In this document: positions 34,536 through 45,525 of the stretch, piece after piece
Layout of the letters: each line of letters starts with the position of its first letter
Numbering within the stretch: position 1 is the first letter of the stretch
Assembly (NCBI GenBank): GCA_015680685.1
Contig: MNCI01029493.1
Location: 86,372-150,371 of the forward strand
Origin: Gnetum montanum
Lineage: Eukaryota; Streptophyta; Gnetopsida; Gnetales; Gnetaceae
DNA length: 64,000 nt
Direction of reading: 5' to 3'
Made by a program: the position numbers and the translations under genes
Notes under the pieces: generated by a model
Told to the model about the DNA's origin: nothing
The model's database searches: none
The model's input: the letters and a program-made list of their open reading frames with translations, nothing else

Positions 34536-34639
34536 NNNNNNNNNNNNNNNNNNNNNNNNNNNNNNNNNNNNNNNNNNNNNNNNNNNNNNNNNNNNNNNNN
34601 NNNNNNNNNNNNNNNNNNNNNNNNNNNNNNNNNNNNNNN
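34536..34639. other. Assembly gap in E5 5' LTR
   Basis: A run of 104 Ns just after a (TA)n tract. The other LTR copy (about 47730-47790) covers this stretch. Confidence 1.
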
Positions 34640-36426
34640 AACCATGCTATTGGTATTGAAGAAGCTCTTGAATTAAGAATCTTCTAAAAATACATGAACA
34701 ATTATACTTGTAGGTTCTACTCCTGACATCATGCAATGCCATTTTCTTCTTAATAACTGCCATGCAAACAATGGGCAAAAATGACTAAATTGGCAACTCC
34801 AAAACCTTTGACTTACACCTGGGAAACTTGCCTTTTCCCAGTGATGAGAAGGCCATGGAAACTCCTTATCTAGACTCTCACTCTTGACCAAGATTCCTCT
34901 ACAATTATTATGATCCAAAGTAAGAAAGACAAAGAATAGTAATCTAGTCCCATCCAGAAACACACATCTTTGGAAACTCATTGTACATTTTTAATTGCAA
35001 AAGTTAGAAACTTGTAGTGAACATTCATTCCTCCCTTTAAGTTTCTAGAATCAACTTAGCCTTTCACTCAGCAACAATGGTAACATGCACACCAAAATTG
35101 CAACAGACACATCCTTTCAAAAAATTGAGTGTAAGATTCATTGATCTTCTTAGAAACTATCAGGCCAGCCTTCATAGGTTTTTGTAGGCAAAGGCCAAAA
35201 TGCACAAAATTGGAAGGTTGTTATGTACCAAATGTTAGAACCGAACTATAGACATGATAGACCACAAAAACGTTGCTCTATTTATGCTAAAAAAATGATC
35301 ATGTGCAGAACAAGAATTCATCTTACTTTATAGAGTGAGTTTCCAACATGTAAAATCTAGTGCCGGGCAATATTTTCAAAGACCTTGAGCTAGCCTTCAC
35401 CTTCATTGGTAGTTATGTCTCCATTCAGGAGAAGTTTAGAAAGACGAGCAAGTAGGTATTCCAAAGAGCAAATGATGCCTTCGTCATGATACTAATAGTT
35501 GTATATTATTATTTTTGAATGTTAAACATTATGGGTTATATTCATAGAATTTCACTTTCCGGTGTGTCTAAGGCCTTTTCATTTGCTACGGTCATCAACT
35601 TTAGTGTCATGATGGGTTTAGCAAGTAGCTTAGAGACTTTGGTTTTTGCACACAGGACTCTGGTGGAAAGCAATACCACTTACATGGTATTCTATTGTAG
35701 TGTGTTGTGTTTCCTCTATTTTGTACTAGCATACCACTGTCTTTTATGTGGTTGTTTATTAAATAGATTCTTGTAGCTTTTGGTCACAATCCATCGATAT
35801 CCTTTCAAGTAGGGGCTTTTGCAAAATGGTTGATTCCAAGCTTGTTTGCCTATGCATTGATTCAATCACGAGTGAGATATCTTGTAACATAGAGTTTTGT
35901 CATTCCATTGATGTTGAGCTCTGCATGTTCTTTTTTCTTGCACCTCTTAATATATTTTTTCTTCTTTTGTTTGTTTGTTTAGTATTCAAAGTTAGATTAG
36001 GAATTAGGTATGCTGCAGTGTTAATGGGCTAAGTGTAACCCTCCTTTTGTTGAATGTCAAGTTCGCTCTTGCCTATAAGAGACCTAGATACTCATCTCTT
36101 GGGATTCTTTTCAGATGATTAAAACCTTCCTGAAGGTTTCCATGCATGCAACAATGATGTCATGTTTCAAATGAGGGTTTTTTGAAATCATTCTTCTATT
36201 ATCTAGTCTATTATCTAACCAAGAGCTTGAGGCATCAATTATTTTAATATGTCTTAACATGGTTTCGTTTGCATACACGATTAGTTCTGGGTTTTCTTTA
36301 GCTATAAGAATGTGATTTTCCAATGAGCCAAGTGTTGAAAATACACTTGGTGTAGTGTTAGGAGCTTGATTAATATCATGTATTTTAGCTACTGATGTCT
36401 TGATCAGAGGTGTTGGGCCACACAGA

Positions 36427-38558
36427 TGGGGTGCTTTTGCCAACTTTGCTACTTACCATGTGGTTGGATTACTTCTACCTATTTTCCTAGCATTTGGGAC
36501 CCATCCTAGTGCAATGGGACTTTGGACAAGAATGCTTTTGGGAATTTTTGTTCAACTAATTTTTCATTTTTTAGTAAAAATTTGTCATGATTGGATTGAA
36601 TAGACAAAGTAGGCTAAAGAAAGAGTATATGAATTTGCATTGTGTGTACAAGACTAGAACATGATTAATGGACAAATATATGTTGTTGTGGTATATAGTT
36701 TTGTCTCTTAAAGTTGGTACAAAACTTTAAAATAATGCAAATAATCTAAAATGATTTTTATTATTATCATTATTTTCTTGGGGCTAGTTCTTTAGTCAAT
36801 TTAGTGGTTCATTATTAAAGTTATTGTCTATGTGCAATAAAGTATGTGTTACAACAATCAATTTATATAGAATATAGTAGTAGTAAATCCTTTGTGTGTG
36901 TGTGTGTGTGTGTGTAAGGCATTCATAAGTATTTTTGTTTTTTAAATGATGCTTTCATTTACATGAAGGCTATAACAGGATGGAAGATGCCAAGAGGCTA
37001 GGGGATGCAAATAGTTTGGGGAAGCCAAAATCCAAAAGGTGAAGAAAGAAGGAAATGGAAGAGCTAGCAAGAGAAGGAAAACCAAAGAGTGAAAGGAGGA
37101 ACAAAAGTAACAAGCCAAGGAGCAATAGTATGGGGATGATCTTTGTAGTTTTCTTTACTTGAAACCAAAAATTTATGTAGCTGAGAGTTGCCATTAGACC
37201 CCAAAAAGGCACAAAGTCCCTTTTAGTGATTCTCGACCCATTCCTCTTCATTTCATGGACAAGTTTAGGTTCCTTCAAGTTGAAGCAGAGGACCTAAGCT
37301 ATGATGTACTAGAATAAATAGTTCTTCTCTAGCTTACTAGCAAACTAGTAGTCCTGGTACAAGGATCTATTAGATGAGGTTTATTGGTTGAAGGTATAGA
37401 TTGGAAAATAGTTCTAGTAGGCTGCAGATTTGGTGGCAGTGATTCGAAGCTCTATCCAGAGCTAATTGGCTTTGTTCTCATTCCTTTCTTCTTTAGATTG
37501 TCTCTTGCCTTACTATTAGCATGTGGTTTCAAACATTGTCTCTAAGAAATACTATTGTTTGTTATTTATCTTTAATGAAAATACTTTTAAAGCATCTTGT
37601 TATTTATCATTTTAATCTCTACACAATACTAGAATTTCTTTTATATCCATCTGTTTACACTACATTTTAGTTTATTTTCAATTCACTCATATTTATGAAG
37701 TACTTTGCACATTAATAATAATGAAGCAATAATTTTAAAAATTTAAACTCCATGTTGCCCTCACTAGTTGAGATTGTTCTTGGGTTTCGGTACCCATATG
37801 AGAGGCACCCTTGAAAATAGTCTCTTAAAATGAGTTTTCTGAGGGTGTTATTGTGTGATCTATATTTATGCATCAACACCCTCTTTTTGGCACTAGAAGG
37901 AAGGCTATTTATATTTTCTATTTTTGTTGATAGTTATCTATTTTCTAGTTACTATTTCTATTTCCTAAACATCAAAATTTCTATTTTTGTTTTTATTTTT
38001 ATTAATAGTCATCTATTTTCAAGTTTTTATTTTCATTTCATGAAACCTTTGTTTTCATGTTTTAGTTTCTTTGAACTTCTATTTTCCTATTTCTATTGAT
38101 AGTCATCTATTTTTTAGTTCCATTGTCTTGTTTCAGTTTCATTTCCAAATTTCTAAACCTTCATTTTCTTAGTTTTATTTTCTAGCTTTTATTTTGGCTG
38201 TCCTTACCATAGTGCTAACTTTAGTAAGGCGATTTTTTAATAACATCATTCTATTTTAAATTTACTTTTCTAAAGTTTTGCATTTGCTATATATATTTTT
38301 TAAATTTTATATATTGAAATTTCAATTTTTATTTTAAAAAGTAATAATATTTTAATATTTTCCTATTTTCTTTAATTTTTATTGTTTACTAGCATTTACA
38401 TCAATTAGTCTTTGTAGTTTCTGAGCAAGGAATCTTCCCATAGAATGTCTCAATGAAAATCTCTTACCCTTGCCCCTAATTGACCAGCTGCCTATTATTT
38501 TACTTTAAGACAACAAGCTTCATGTTTTCCAAACTCTATCCCAAGCAGGATTTGAATT
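36427..38558 (+). other. E5 remaining LTR or leader region before gag
   Basis: Either the rest of the 5' LTR or the untranslated leader. A (TG)n microsatellite lies at 36893-36915. TTTGGTGGCAGTGATTCG near 37433 follows GGCTGCA and might mark an LTR end plus primer site, but it does not fit a tRNA 3' end cleanly. 37850-38400 is T-rich with repeated CTATTTTC-like blocks. No gene. Confidence 0.4.
36893..36915. repeat. (TG)n microsatellite
   Basis: Eleven or so uninterrupted TG dinucleotides. Confidence 0.95.
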
Positions 38559-39990
38559 AGGATGGTTGCCAATCCACCCTTGGCTCCTCTGGTTAGAAGT
38601 TCCTTTAATTTTACAAACTACCATAATATTTCTAAACCTTTACAAAATGTTAATTTGTTTTTTGACCCTACATCTTCCACCAATGATGCAAGACAATATG
38701 TAGAATGCTTTGTAACTTTGTTATTCATCTACAATGTCATTGAAAATGACATAGCATGTAGATTCTTTGTAACTACTTTTAGAAGTAAAGCTACACAACG
38801 TTTTTTAATGCTCCCTAATGCCTCTACTAATTCATAACTAGACTTTAAAAATATGTTTCTACTTCAATTTGATAAGTTCACTAGTCCTACATTAGTCTCA
38901 AGTAATTTTACAAGTCTAAGAAAACTACTTGGGAAAAACATTTGTGACTATAATTTAAGATTTCTCCATCAACTAGCTTATGTGCCAAGTGAGATGCGTT
39001 TGCAAATGGATTATATCCTCAAATTTTACCTCCACCATTGATTCATTCTTTGCCTATCCCATCAAATCTGATTGCAATATAATAGCATTACAAGGAGCAA
39101 TGGTTAAGGCTATTGAGCTAGAGAAAATTACCCTAATGAATAGCATTCAAACATAATTTTGAATGATTAGTATTAGCAATCCTATGCAATCTAGCTCCTT
39201 ATCATCACAAACTTTTCCAATAAATAATACTATGTTTCAAGCCTCTCCTCTCCTTCAAATGAATACACCTACAAATCATTATTTTCAAAGTCTAACCTCT
39301 TCTTCATTTTTACCATCAAATACTAGTTTGAATGATGATCAGTCGAAAGCTTTAGTTGAATCTATTATAAAACCAAATGGAATATCTAATTTGAATGGGT
39401 CTACTAATCAAACAGAGAACCAAATGACCCAAATTTTAACTTCTTTTCAAAAGCTTTTCAATGAAGTAGTTGAACTAAAGCAAAATAATAACAAAGTTCC
39501 TATACAATCTGAAAAATCAAGCACATTAATCAATGATGATTATTGTTTCCTTCATAACACTAGGCAACATTATAAGAAAACTTGTCCTCAATTTTTAGCA
39601 TTATATGATGACAATGCCCAAAATCAACAAAATGGAAAAGCCCCAATTATGGTCCTTAACATAACTCATGAAAGAGAAAATGAGGAAGTTACCTCATGTC
39701 AACAAGTCATGGTAAGTGATCCCAACCCACATAACACTCACTATTGTAGACTTAGTGACATTATGAATACCACTCAACAACAAACTAGAAATAACTCTTA
39801 TACTACTCCAATAAGAGAATTTCCTAGTCAAAATAATTTAAGTAACCAAATTGGACTATCCCAAGTAAACATTCAGTAGTAATCAAACTCACCTTATATA
39901 CTTAGAAGAACTTCACCTCAACATGAAGTTAAAAATGAACATAAAGCTTATGATCTAGTTGAGAATTTGAAAAGAGTGAAAGCCAACATT
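38559..39990 (+). pseudogene. E5 gag (Tat-type)
   Basis: Starts MVANPPLAPL. The Retrotrans_gag domain runs about 38680-39040: DARQYVECFVTLLFIYNVIE, FRSKATQRFLMLP, FKNMFLLQFDKFTSPT, ICDYNLRFLHQLAYVPSEM. A stop at 38835 separates two parts. After a Ser/Asn-rich spacer with a short helical segment (MTQILTSFQKLFNEVVELKQN) there is a CFLHNTRQHYKKTC knuckle (about 39543-39586), the C-X2-H-X4-H-X4-C form common in Tat gag. The product would be the particle protein. Stops make it inactive. Confidence 0.78.
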
Positions 39991-40149
39991 TCAATGTATG
40001 ATCTTTTACATTTTAATGAAATGAAAGATGTGGTCGAAAAGATAGTTCATGCACCTAAAACCAATAAAAAATCTCCAATAATTACAAAACAAGTTCATTT
40101 TGAAGAAAGTCCTAATGCTCTATCAATACAAAATTTGAGCAATTTAATG

Positions 40150-40470
40150 TTGAACAAGAAAGATCAACTACATTTCTTAATAACTTTCATTATTTTAGGT
40201 AAGAATGTTCATAACTACTTAATTAATTATGCTACAACTATTAGTGTCATGCCATTAGAAGTGTGAAAAATGTTAGAAGCACAAATGCTACCACAAGTAA
40301 GAAGTGTGATACAATTTGATGGATCTAATGTACTTGTGGTAGGATCATTAAAAGGAGTGAAAGTGCAACTGAAACAATACCCTACTTTCACATGTCATAT
40401 AGATATTTTAGTAGTTGAGATGTCATCCACTTATGGTGTGCTTCTATCTAGGACTTTTGGAGCCTAATTT
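40150..40470 (+). pseudogene. E5 retroviral-type aspartic protease relic
   Basis: NYLINYATTISVMPLEV stands where Tat proteases have a LIDSGASISVMP-type active site, so the catalytic Asp-Ser/Thr-Gly is lost. VVGSLKGVKVQLKQYPTFTC followed by VVEMSSTYGVLLSRTFG corresponds to the flap and the LLGR(P/T)F C-terminal motif. A stop lies between the two halves (40264). Confidence 0.65.
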
Positions 40471-40946
40471 GGGGCTTCTTTAGATTAGATTTTTCAGAAT
40501 TATTAATTCCCATTAAAGGAAAATTTAAATATGTTGTTATACTAATAGAACCTTTTTATAAACATGTGGTAATAAATTTTAATCAACAAAATAAATCTTT
40601 GAAAAATCAAAATACCAATCTTTTTATTAAAGTTATTGAAATTGGACTTGGCAAATATATTATGAATGATGATGTTAGTAAAATTTCAAAAATAAATCCT
40701 TTTGCTTAAACATATTTCACCAAATATTATCAAGCATTGAAAGAATGTGAAGAAATTTATGAAGATACATTTCTTTACTATCAACATGATGGAAAAACAT
40801 TTTTTTTGGGTGATCCACCACCATTAGGAAGGGACAAAGATATAAACAAGGTTCTAACCATTGAAACATTAGAAGATGAGCCAAATTTTGATGATGATCA
40901 TTATTACATCAGTCAAAGGGCTAATTTTTTAGATTTTACTAACATA

Positions 40947-41346
40947 AACACTTGGATATTAAGAGTGGATGATGTCTCTTCCAAGAAAGGATGTGGAGCC
41001 AGAATAATGCTCATACCTCCTCATGAAGCGCTTATCTTTAAAGCCATCAATTTCACACAACCTATGACTAACAACATGGTTGAGTATGAAGTGCTTATAC
41101 ATGGGATCAAGTTAGCTCAATATTATGGCTTATCTAAATTTAAGATTTATAGTGACTCTCAATTAATAGTAAACTAAGTTAATGAAATTTTTTATGATAA
41201 GGATGCTACCATGAAAGTCTATAAAGCTTATATCCTTGAAATTTTTATGGAATTTGAACACATATCCATTGAACATGTCCCTAGAGATGAAAATTATGTT
41301 CTTGATGAATTAGCTCAAATAGCCACTACTTTAGATGTCCCTTTTA
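40947..41346 (+). pseudogene. E5 archaeal-type RNase H, placed before RT
   Basis: NTWILRVDDVSSKKGCGARI, NNMVEYEVLIHGIKLAQYYG, IYSDSQLIVN and HVPRDENYVLDELAQIA follow the order of a plant Tat aRNH. The four acidic catalytic positions (Asp in VDD, Glu in VEYE, Asp in YSDSQ, Asp in LDELA) are kept. One stop (TAA, 41175-41177) interrupts it where Gln is usual (IVNQ). It lies between the protease relic and RT, whereas the Tat order I know places it between RNase H and integrase. Confidence 0.72.
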
Positions 41347-41709
41347 GATACAATGCTTGTCGAAAAGGTTAAGTCTTATTCTAGTCTAGATAATTTCTAT
41401 TCTTTTCAAGTTTGTGATGATGATAATTATATTTATGAATTTTTATTTTCCAAGGATGAATTTTGTGATCAATGTTTTAAATTTTCTCAAATTAATGAAG
41501 AAGCTATGTCAAAGGATGTCATATTTTAAAATAAAATCTCTCCTAAAATAGCAACAAGAGAAGCTTTTTTGATGACTTACATACCAAAGCTGAAGAAATA
41601 TCTAAAAATAATAATTGATAAATTTTAGCTAAAATAGAAAAATTCAAATTTAAAAGAAAGAATAATACTATCCTATTAAAATAGGAGCGTACTTACATGT
41701 AGATGAAAG

Positions 41710-42560
41710 AAAAACTTGATTAACTTATTACATGAATTCAATGATGTTTTAGCTTGGACTTATGAGGATCTTAAAACTTTCAATCCTCTTGTGATGATGC
41801 ATATTATACCTCTTAAACCTAAAACCAAACTATTTAGCCAAAAACTTAGACTTGTAAATCCCAAGATTAAAACTTTAATGAAGGTAGAAATTGATAAAAC
41901 TTTAGAATCTAAAATTATTTTTCCTATTAGACATTCAAGTTGGATTTCAAATTTAGTGCTTGTTAGAAAAAAAATGGGTAAATTATGATTGTGTATTGAT
42001 TTTCATAACCTTAATACTTCTTGCATTAAGGATAATTACCCACTAGCCCATATGGAAAAACTTTTGCAAATTGTGAATGGTGCACAAATGTATGCCTTTT
42101 TAGATGGATATTCAAGATATAATTAAATCTTCATAAGTAAGAAGGACCAATATAAGACTACCTTTACAATAAAATGGGAAACTTTCCAGTTCACTAAGAT
42201 GCCCTTCAGCCTTATTAATGATGATTCTAACTTTCAAAGGGCTATGAACAAAAATTTTAAAGGACTAATAAAGAAGTATATTGTTATTTATCTAGATGAT
42301 TTAACCATTTTTTCAAAACATCAGGGTACACACCTTAGAGACCTTAGAAGTATTTTCATAAGGTGTAGATGTTTTGGTGTCACTTTGAATGCAAATAAAT
42401 CCATCTTTGGTGTTCAAAGTGATAAATTTCTTGATCATATAGTGACTAAGAAAGGAATTATGATTAATCCTAAGCAGAAAAATGTAATTTTAGAGGTACA
42501 ATACCCTTTATCTAAGATTCATTTGAGGGCCTTCTTTTGGAAAATTAATTTTGTTAGATG
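41710..42560 (+). pseudogene. E5 Ty3-type reverse transcriptase
   Basis: LLHEFNDVLAWTYEDLKTFN opens the RT in typical Ty3/Tat style. SSWISNLVLVRKKMGK, LCIDFHNLNTSCIKDNYPLA, YAFLDGYSRYN (catalytic Asp), TFTIKWETFQFTKMPFSL and VIYLDDLTIFSK (42289-42300 for YLDD) follow in order. Stops occur after MGKL and within SRYN*I. All the core palm motifs remain readable, so this is the best sequence for lineage placement. Confidence 0.88.
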
Positions 42561-42569
42561 ATTCATTCT

Positions 42570-43140
42570 TGTTTATGCTAAATTAGTCAGACCACTAAAT
42601 GAGATGCTTAAGAAAGATAATACACTTTTTCTAGTGATGTTACTACCACTACTATCTTAATTCAAGATATTGTTAATCAAGGTGAAAGGCCTATAGGCTT
42701 CATGTCCACACCTTTGAAAGATGTGAAATTAAAATATTCACCTATAGAAAAACAATTGTATGTTGTGGTTAAAGGCTTAAAGAAATTTTGCTTCTATTTT
42801 TTAACATGAAAGTTTTTGTTATTGTTCCTAATTCAACCACCATTGCATTAGCTAAATTACAAGATCCTAGTAAAAAATGTGCTAAGTGGGTTTTGAAATT
42901 ACAAGAATTTGATATTCAATGGAAAGCAGCCAAGTTAGTTAGAGAAACTGGTCTTGCCAAGCTAATTGTCCAAGCCTCGACTTTAGAAAATTGTGATATA
43001 CCTAAAGATAAAGAATCAATACCACTTCACATACTATCCATTGATGAGGATAATGATATCCTATTTGTCCCTAATCAATTACACAATCCATGGTATAGTG
43101 ATATTAAATTTTATTTAACCTTTCATCATTGTCCTTTAGA
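42570..43140 (+). pseudogene. E5 RNase H (Ty3 type), partly degraded
   Basis: After the RT connection (KLVRPLNEMLKKD), a TTILIQDIVNQGERPIGFMS segment leads to LKDVKLKYSPIEKQLYVVVK (the E of the catalytic set) and then FDIQWKAAKLVRETGLAKLI, the usual end of the domain before integrase. The first catalytic Asp region has been eroded and there is a frame change near 42800. Confidence 0.65.
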
Positions 43141-43229
43141 GTAACCTAGATATAAAATAAAGCTTTTAGTATCTAAATATTCTAAGTTTACTCTCATTAG
43201 TGGTGAGTTTTTTAGGAAGAATTTCTAAG

Positions 43230-44342
43230 GAATATACCTTAAATGCTTACACCAAGAACAAGCTAATGATGCTTTGAAGAAACTACATGAGGAAGGACAT
43301 ATAGGATATCACTCATTAGTACATAAAATCACAAGAGTAGGTTACTATTGGCCTTCTATGATTAATGACACTTACAACCTAGTTAAAACTTATGTACAAT
43401 GTCAAATGTTTAAAGGGAAAGATTCCAAGAGTTCAACTCCTTTATAACTTATAATAGAAACTAGATCATTCACACAATGGACTTTAGATTTTATTGGAGT
43501 GATCAATCCATTATCAACAGCTCAACATAAGTTTATCTTAATAGCCATTGATTATTGCACACATTGGTTAGATGTGAAAGCAACTAAAGTTGCAATGTCA
43601 CATGAAGATATTCGATTTTTAGAAAATGATATAATTTCTAGCTATGGATATTCTTATGCTTTAGTAGTGGATAATGGACTCACCTTCATCTCTATAGAGT
43701 TTACAAATTATGCTAGAGAACATAGTATTGTTATCAAAGATGTAATTGAATGTTATCCACAAAGTAATGGTATACCTGAGTCATCTAATAAAATTCTATT
43801 AGGTGGAATTAAAAAGATGATAACTCAAAATCCATGAACATGGCATGAAAAATTAAGATGGGTAATATGGGCTAATAGAATATGTTATAAAGAGTTGATC
43901 AAAACTACACCATATGATTTAGTATATGGACAAGAACCAATATTGCAAATAAATTTGCAAATTCCTACATATCATTCTTTTGGATTACTTACCAATTGAT
44001 GAACACTTAGTTTCATGCACATATGACATTTATAATTTAGAACTTAAAAGAATTAAAGTAGTTGAAAGCCTATTTAATCATCAAAAAACTATAAAAAGAT
44101 GATTTGATAAGAAGTATGCAGCTAAAGTTTTCTAAGTAGGTGATCTAGTCCTTAAGAGAGATAGATCATCTAGTTAAACAAGTCCCCAAACTAAGTTTTC
44201 TACTATGTGTTTGGGCCCATACCAAGTCACAAATATCATTGGCACCAATGTTTATAAAGTTTTTGATTTGCAAGGGTACAAATTAAATATAAATTTTAAT
44301 GCATTTCATTTAAAGAATTTCTACTTAGGTGCCCCTTGTGGA
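43230..44342 (+). pseudogene. E5 integrase
   Basis: The zinc-binding N-terminus, LHEEGHIGYHSLVHKITRVG then YWP and TYVQCQ, lacks one Cys of the HHCC set. The catalytic core keeps WTLDFIG, VVDNGLTF and GIPESSNK, with 35 residues between the second Asp and the Glu (D35E). The C-terminus has GDLVLKR and GPYQVTNIIGTNVYKVFDLQ, ending HLVDP with a stop at about 44357. Integrase inserts the element's DNA copy into host DNA. Several stops interrupt it. Confidence 0.85.
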
Positions 44343-44357
44343 CACTTGGTAGATCCT

Positions 44358-45506
44358 TAGTTGCATGCTTTCTTCTTATTTTCATGCATTTCATTTGTAT
44401 ATAGTTGTATTTGCATATTTTCCTTGCATTTCCATCATCTTCTCATGCAAGTTAAGTCTGCCATTGTATCTTTCTTAGCATATTACATTTGGTTTGATGT
44501 ATTTGTGCTTTTCAATATGATTTTAACAATCATTATGATCATTTGGGTTACTAGGCATTCGGTCATCATAACACCATTTAAAAGTAATGCAAGTATAATG
44601 TTTTATATAGTATTCATGTTATATCATATTACTATTGTATAAAACCTTCTTTATATAACAGATTTCAATAATTTTATGACTCTTCCCAATCTTTTTCTAG
44701 TTATTAGTTTAATTAGTCATGTTGGATTATGGAGGATGGGATTTATGCTAACTTATCATGCTATTATCATGGTCATGTGAATGTAGGATATGTGAGGTTA
44801 GAGATTGGTTAGCCACAATCACTAGGTGACCTTAGAAAATTCATTTTCCATCTTATAAGCCCTAGCCCTCAAGTGTGATGATCCATGACTATGCTATGAG
44901 CAACTAGGTGAAGTAAGTTTCTCTTCACTGAAGAACCGTTAGTCACCTAGGAGACCTACTACGATGTTGTCTAGCTTATAATTAAAGGCACATGCATGAG
45001 GGTTAAACTACATCATGGGAAAGGTTTTCAAAAGGACCATGTTCTTTAGCAGTGTAGCTAATTGACTAGACTCATGTTGGAATTCCTACCTTAAGAATGA
45101 AGTGCACCATGAGCAAATTTTCCTCANNNNNNNNNNNNNNNNNNNNNNNNNNNNNNNNNNNNNNNNNNNNNNNNNNNNNNNNNNNNNNNNNNNNNNNNNN
45201 NNNNNNNNNNNNNNNNNNNNNNNNNNNNNNNNNNNNNNNNNNNNNNNNNNNNNNNNNNNNNNNNNNNNNNNNNNNNNNNNTATATTAAAATTTTAATTAA
45301 AAAAGGTGGTTTGGAATAGGGTGGTCCATGTTTAGTGCTCTTTTGATTATGTGATTATTGTAATCATGATTAAAACATTATAGTTTACTTGCAAGTTTCA
45401 TTTTACATCATGATTTTGTGATCTTTTTAATTCTTTATAGTTTACATATTCTTACACCTTTAAAATTTCTATTGTTTTTACTATCCTTGCACTTGCATGA
45501 AACTTA
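44358..45506 (+). other. E5 3' untranslated region with gap
   Basis: No domain recognised. Contains a 154-N gap (45127-45280). Confidence 0.5.
45127..45280. other. Assembly gap in E5
   Basis: A run of 154 Ns. Confidence 1.
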
Positions 45507-45525
45507 AGTTTTGGGGGCTAAATTT
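45503..45525 (+). other. E5 polypurine tract
   Basis: CTTAAGTTTTGGGGGCTAAA resembles the AAGTTTGGGGG tract found before the 3' LTR of many plant Ty3 elements. It lies immediately left of the second LTR copy. Confidence 0.65.

Larger units (their letters stand above)
23181..36426 (+). repeat. E5 5' LTR copy, split by E2
   Basis: 23181-24170 and 33409-36426 align collinearly with 45526-49578. The alignment stops near 36426 only because E3 truncates the other copy, so this LTR probably continues, possibly to about 37430. It begins TGATAACAACTC. Short open frames inside (35519-35776, 35826-36032, 36111-36443) are not supported as genes. Confidence 0.78.

Noticed and set aside
36111-36443. Minus-strand frame of 110 codons, with a similar one at 49388-49621
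   Set aside because: Both lie in the two copies of the E5 LTR, so the similarity reflects LTR duplication. Stops are at different places and no domain is visible.
37425-37455. TTTGGTGGCAGTGATTCG as the E5 primer-binding site
   Set aside because: The ATTCG part falls five bases too close to the TGG to fit a tRNA 3' end. It is kept only as a hint for the LTR end.
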